Source: Charina bottae (lineage: Eukaryota; Chordata; Lepidosauria; Squamata; Charinaidae). From it: a DNA stretch of 64,000 nt. Position 1 is the stretch's first letter. The number at the start of each line of letters is the position of its first letter. The notes beneath the pieces were generated by a model that searched no databases, was not told where the DNA came from, and was given only the letters and a program-made list of their open reading frames with translations. Where the stretch lies: positions 1,302,001 to 1,366,000 of the forward strand of contig JALMGJ010000014.1 in NCBI GenBank assembly GCA_023362775.1, read 5' to 3'. Made by a program: the position numbers and the translations under genes. Below are positions 60,181 to 64,000 of the stretch, piece after piece.

Positions 60181-62069
60181 TCAATTAGCACATACTCATC
60201 CCACCACAGATGAGCAATCATGAAAAGGAACCAGAACAAGGGCACTCAGGTCAGAGTCAGCACTGCCAACCATGGACACATGCCCTAAGGTTGCTTCTTC
60301 TTTGCTAGAAGACCATGACCGCACAGCCACCATCTTGATTTTTTTTTTCATCCTCCCACGGATGAAAACTGGCTTGGTGGCAGCTTCTGGAAGAGTTTAG
60401 TGGCTCCTTCAACAACCTCTTTTCTGGCAGTTTGGAGCGTAGCCTTTTGTCTCAAATGAAACCAACATATTTGCCCAGCTGGACATCACCAGAGACAACC
60501 CCCGAGCGAGCGCAGATGACCTTCAGCAATAAGCAAATGTGAAACGTGATGGGGCATGATGTTTCCATGCAACCAGCCTGCAGAGCCAGGCTCACTGCAT
60601 TGGACAAGCTTCAACAGTTTGTTCTATTTACTTATTTGCTCTGGCTTATGTGCTGCTCCTCTCTTGGACGTTGCAAGGCCAGGGAGAGAGATTAAGAGGT
60701 TTGGATAGGGCTGGGGATCCTTAGGGAGCAGAAGGGAGCTGAGTGAACAATCCAGGTAGCCGCCTAGGTGACTTCCCCACCCCCTTTGATGAGCCCTCAA
60801 AATATCTCCATGGGCGAAGCAAGGGATGCTTGACGATGGGACGGTGGCTGAGCTTGTTCCCAGCTCCACGCAAGTAATGGAGTTGCTGGCTGCACTCCAG
60901 GGGAGAAGTAATGGGCTTAAATCGATCTGGTGTTAGGGCTGGGCCTTGGGGAAGTAGAGGCTGAGAAGTCCTGGGCATGAGGAAGAAAACAAGCTGCAGT
61001 GCACAAAACAATGCTGTCTGGACCTCTGGGAGAAGGTTCCTGGCACTTGTGAGCCCCGATTCGTTCCAGACAATGAAGACGTCACAGGTCCAGGACTCTG
61101 GTTCATGTTCTGCAGGATGGACCATCTGAAGGTTCTGCAGCTCAGCCAAAAGGTCGGATGGCAACTCCAAGAAAATCATCCAGATGGCTTGCCCTAACTT
61201 TAATTCCAGATCTGATTAAGCTGGAATAATCACCACCAGGGAAAAGCTGATGTGGTGGCTTCAGGACCAGTGAGCAGAGTGGAGAGAAACCAGCTTGAGG
61301 AGAAACTGGCATAGACCAAAGACGGGTGGAGGCCTTGGTTGGTGCTGCAGAAGTTGGCAATGAGCAGATGTAGAGAAAGCCATTCTGTGAAATGGCCAAA
61401 TTTGAAGATGTGGGGGGCATTCCTGTAGGATACTGCCCAGGAATGAGCCAACGTATCACTCTTGGCACTGCAAGGGGACCATTCAAACCAACAGTCTCCA
61501 CCTACGTGCTTAAGAACTCAATAATCTGCTTTTATTGGCCAAACAGGACTCCCGCAAGGGTATTGCTGTGAATTTACAAGCCATACTCGGGTAAGAGAGA
61601 ATAAAAAAATTGGACAGAATAATGAAATCCGATCTCCTTGCTCAGTGCAGGAATCCAAATATTAGTGTCCCAGACAGATGGTGGTTCCACCTCCATTCAA
61701 CATCTCCAGCAAAGCTCTCTGGTTCCACTGTCCAACTGCTCTTCCTATCAGAAAGTCTTTCCTAACAGACCATCCAAACCTGCCTCTCTGTAAATTAAGA
61801 GCCTTATTCCATGTCCTGCACTATGGAATAAGAGAGAACAGGCCCCATTCTTCTTTTTTGTAACTTTCTGGGTTTCTCCCCTTGACTTTGAGGTCCTTGA
61901 AAAGGAGCATCACATCCCACTGAGTTTTCTCTTCTCCAGACCTAACAACCTGTCTACATAGAACGGCTTCCAAGCCACAAGAGATGCGAAAGCCTAGAGA
62001 GATGCCTCATCCTGAAAAGGAGGCATGAGAGCATGGAAAAGGTTCTTAGCAGAGCCAGGGAGCACCTGT

Positions 62070-62301
62070 CGATGAAGGTTCTCAGTCATCCAGGTGGAAC
62101 AGTCTGTAGCTTGAATCACGTCAACTGGATTTCTATTTTCTCAGTGGAAACGTTTCGCTCCTTATCCAAGGAGCTTCTTCAGTCTGAGCAAAGTTAGTAA
62201 GGGAACTTACTAACTTTGCTCAGACTGAAGAAGCTTCTTGGATAAGGAGCGAAACGTTTCCACTGAGAAAATAGAAATCCAGTTGACATGATTCAAGCTA
62301 C
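62070..62301. mobile_element. Penelope-like inverted insert with 17-bp duplication
   Basis: Flanked by AGCCAGGGAGCACCTGT (62053-62069, 62302-62318). Two arms of about 98 bp (62104-62201 and 62206-62303, the last bases overlapping the duplication) are almost perfect inverted copies around a 4-bp centre. Each arm holds a hammerhead-like core: minus strand at 62182-62152 (CUGAAGA, 7-bp stem, GAAAC) and plus strand at 62225-62255. Confidence 0.75.
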
Positions 62302-62402
62302 AGCCAGGGAGCACCTGTTTTCCATGTTGAAGAAAGACCAAGAAGGTGAAAAAGGGGGACAAAAGTCTCTGAAGAAGGCCCTGCCAGCAAGAACCAACAA
62401 TC

Positions 62403-62729
62403 GAAGAGAATATTTGTAGCTCAGGGTTGAACTGTGGAGTCCTTGGTGCTCTCTGAGCCTTGCTGTTTTCTTGAAGACGTTTCATTGCCAGACTATTAAG
62501 GAACTAATTTCATTGCCAGATTATCAAGGAACTATTAACTCAGTCAATCAACCAAGCAGCAAACAACAGCCCAATCAAGTAACTCCTAAGGGGAGAACAA
62601 GCAGGACAAGCCATGGTATATAAAGAGAGAGCAAGTCCCACTCCCTTTTCGCACTGAAGATGTTGCCTAGTCTGGCAATGAAACGTCTGCAAGAAAACAA
62701 CAAGGCTCAGAGAGCACCAAGGACTCCAC
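62403..62729. mobile_element. Penelope-like inverted insert with 13-bp duplication and TATA-like core
   Basis: 327 bp between AGAACCAACAATC copies (62390-62402, 62730-62742). Outer arms GGAGTCCTTGGTGCTCTCTG...CAGAGAGCACCAAGGACTCC are inverted. The middle contains GGTATATAAAGAGAG, and 62654-62684 has CTGAAGA, TTGCC/GGCAA stem, GAAAC. Confidence 0.72.
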
Positions 62730-63471
62730 AGAACCAACAATCTTGAGTCAAAACACAAATTACCTGGTGCCTCTTCCTATGTCCCTCATGTGGGTATGAT
62801 GCAAATTGATGAACTGGGCTACAGATTAACCTGCCATGGAAGTGAAGCCCAATTGTCCACAAGGTTAGAAAAGGCAGGAAGCTACATTTGAGAAAAGGGG
62901 CGTGTGCGCCTCAACCCAACAATGGGCCAAACCACAAGCAAGATAAGAAGCAGAATTTGCATCCTTCTGAACGGTTTCTGCAATCCAGCTCCTGTTAAGA
63001 TGATCAATATTCACTGCATTTAAGCTCAAGATGGTTAGAGTGGCCATCACTAACAAAGCTCTTTCTCTAGCAAGGTCAGAGGAATCACAGAAGAATCACA
63101 CATTATAGGATCCGGAAACTTCCATCAGGTTTCCAGAAACCACCTGCTAACCCTTTGCAGGGACCTGAAGGCTGTGCATGGCCGCCCAAGGACACCTGTG
63201 TTTGGGGTGCCTGTCCCCCCTTCCCTCTTGCTTGTCACGCCCCAACCTGCAGCACCTCTGGGGCTAGCCAAATGGGAAGGGGCGGACGGAAGCCGATCCA
63301 TTTTAAGCAGCAAATGCCTATCACGAAATTGCAACGCAATTTGCAAGTCAGATGCGTGCACAACTCCCTCCGCTTGAAAGATGAGGGTGGCTCCGTGTCG
63401 TAAAAGTAGGAACCAAAGCTGGTTATTTATTCCTGAGGCCAAAGCAGAGTTGGGAAAGGATGAATAACCAA

Positions 63472-63630
63472 TATGTCTATGAAGGTTCTCAGTCATCCAG
63501 GTGGAATTGTCTGTAACTTGAATCATGTCAACTGGATTTCTATTTTCTCAGTGGATCCACTCCTTGGATAAGGAGTGAAACGTTTCCACTGAGAAAATAG
63601 AAATCCAGTTGACATGATTCAAGCTACAGT
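63472..63630. mobile_element. Penelope-like inverted insert with 11-bp duplication
   Basis: 159 bp between TGAATAACCAA copies (63461-63471, 63631-63641). Arms CAACTGGATTTCTATTTTCT and its complement. Has the ACTCCTT/AAGGAGT stem followed by GAAAC (63559-63581), but the CUGANGA strand is lost at the inversion point. Confidence 0.7.
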
Positions 63631-64000
63631 TGAATAACCAAGTTTTGAAGTTCAACACCACTTTCTCAGAGCAAGCTTTAAAAGGTGGATTGGGAAAACA
63701 GAGAGTGAGTGTTGGGTACGTTAAGGGTTTGCTGTTGGAGGACCAAGCCCTTGATGTATCTTCTCACTATCCATGCTGGCCCTCTGGACGATTTCCTGCC
63801 CGCACGACAAACTCATGTGCCAGGAATGTTCACCACGTGCCACTCGGCACAAGTCAGAAAACATGCCTTTTGTTCCTCTGCTGCCCCAAAACTGGCACAA
63901 GGCTCGTGGCTGCCACGTCAGAGCAGCTGCTGCCAACACTCCTGGGGAAGTAGGGGGTGTAGAGGAGAAACGGGCCGGTTCGCCCAACGGAGGGGCAGTC

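Larger units (their letters stand above)
56598..64000 (-). other. MCAM: MCAM intron 1 (partial), repeat-rich; exon 1 not found
   Basis: 7.4 kb to the window edge. No ATG-plus-signal-peptide exon with a fitting phase-1 donor was found on the minus strand, and there is no CpG island, so exon 1 probably lies further right. Contents: hAT MITEs, a Tigger-like MITE, a 5S-derived SINE and five Penelope-like inserts, listed separately. Between them (for example 58.2-59.2, 60.2-62.0 and 62.8-63.4 kb) I see nothing recognisable. Confidence 0.7.

Noticed and set aside
63721..63987. Minus-strand ATG frame near the window edge as MCAM exon 1
   Set aside because: The predicted peptide is not a convincing signal sequence, no phase-1 donor fits the split Gly codon of exon 2, and there is no CpG island.

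Overview
This is a stretch of a squamate reptile (lizard or snake) nuclear genome. Its long AT-rich introns are seeded with squamate-typical repeats: a full-length Sauria tRNA-derived SINE, Bov-B LINE fragments, 5S rRNA-derived SINEs, several hAT-type palindromic MITEs and Penelope-like inserts. Two protein-coding genes fill the window tail to tail, in the same order as on human 11q23.3.

Left and centre (about 3.05-38.66 kb, + strand) is CBL, the E3 ubiquitin ligase. A CpG-rich promoter with three CCAAT boxes leads into exon 1 at 3762. All 16 coding exons can be placed by GT-AG boundaries with consistent phase. They add up to 2700 nt, that is 899 residues plus a stop, against 906 in human. 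The 4H/EF-hand/SH2 module, linker tyrosines, RING, proline-rich tail, tyrosine motifs and UBA are all present. Introns 1 (9.3 kb) and 2 (10.6 kb) carry most of the repeats.

Right (about 38.65-64 kb, - strand) is MCAM (CD146), an Ig-superfamily adhesion receptor. Fifteen exons (numbered 2-16) are resolved, including a 33-nt stalk microexon. They cover five Ig domains, the transmembrane helix and the cytoplasmic tail ending in YIDL. The signal-peptide exon 1 was not found and probably lies beyond the right edge. The 3' ends of CBL and MCAM meet at about 38.65 kb, where AATAAA signals for the two strands sit 4 bp apart.

The most unusual structures are in MCAM introns. One is a 4,004-bp GC-rich element with hAT hallmarks (8-bp target duplication, short terminal inverted repeats) whose interior is a giant palindrome with arms near 1.4 kb. 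Another is a cluster of short inserts, mostly folded back, with 11-17-bp target duplications; most carry a hammerhead-ribozyme-like core and are interpreted here as Penelope-like retroelement debris. A third is a 457-bp LTR-like foldback with a 5-bp duplication. CBL intron 1 and its 3' UTR hold a family of GTGTGTCGC-rich hAT MITEs with 8-bp duplications. No bacterial genes, CRISPR arrays or complete viral genes are present.
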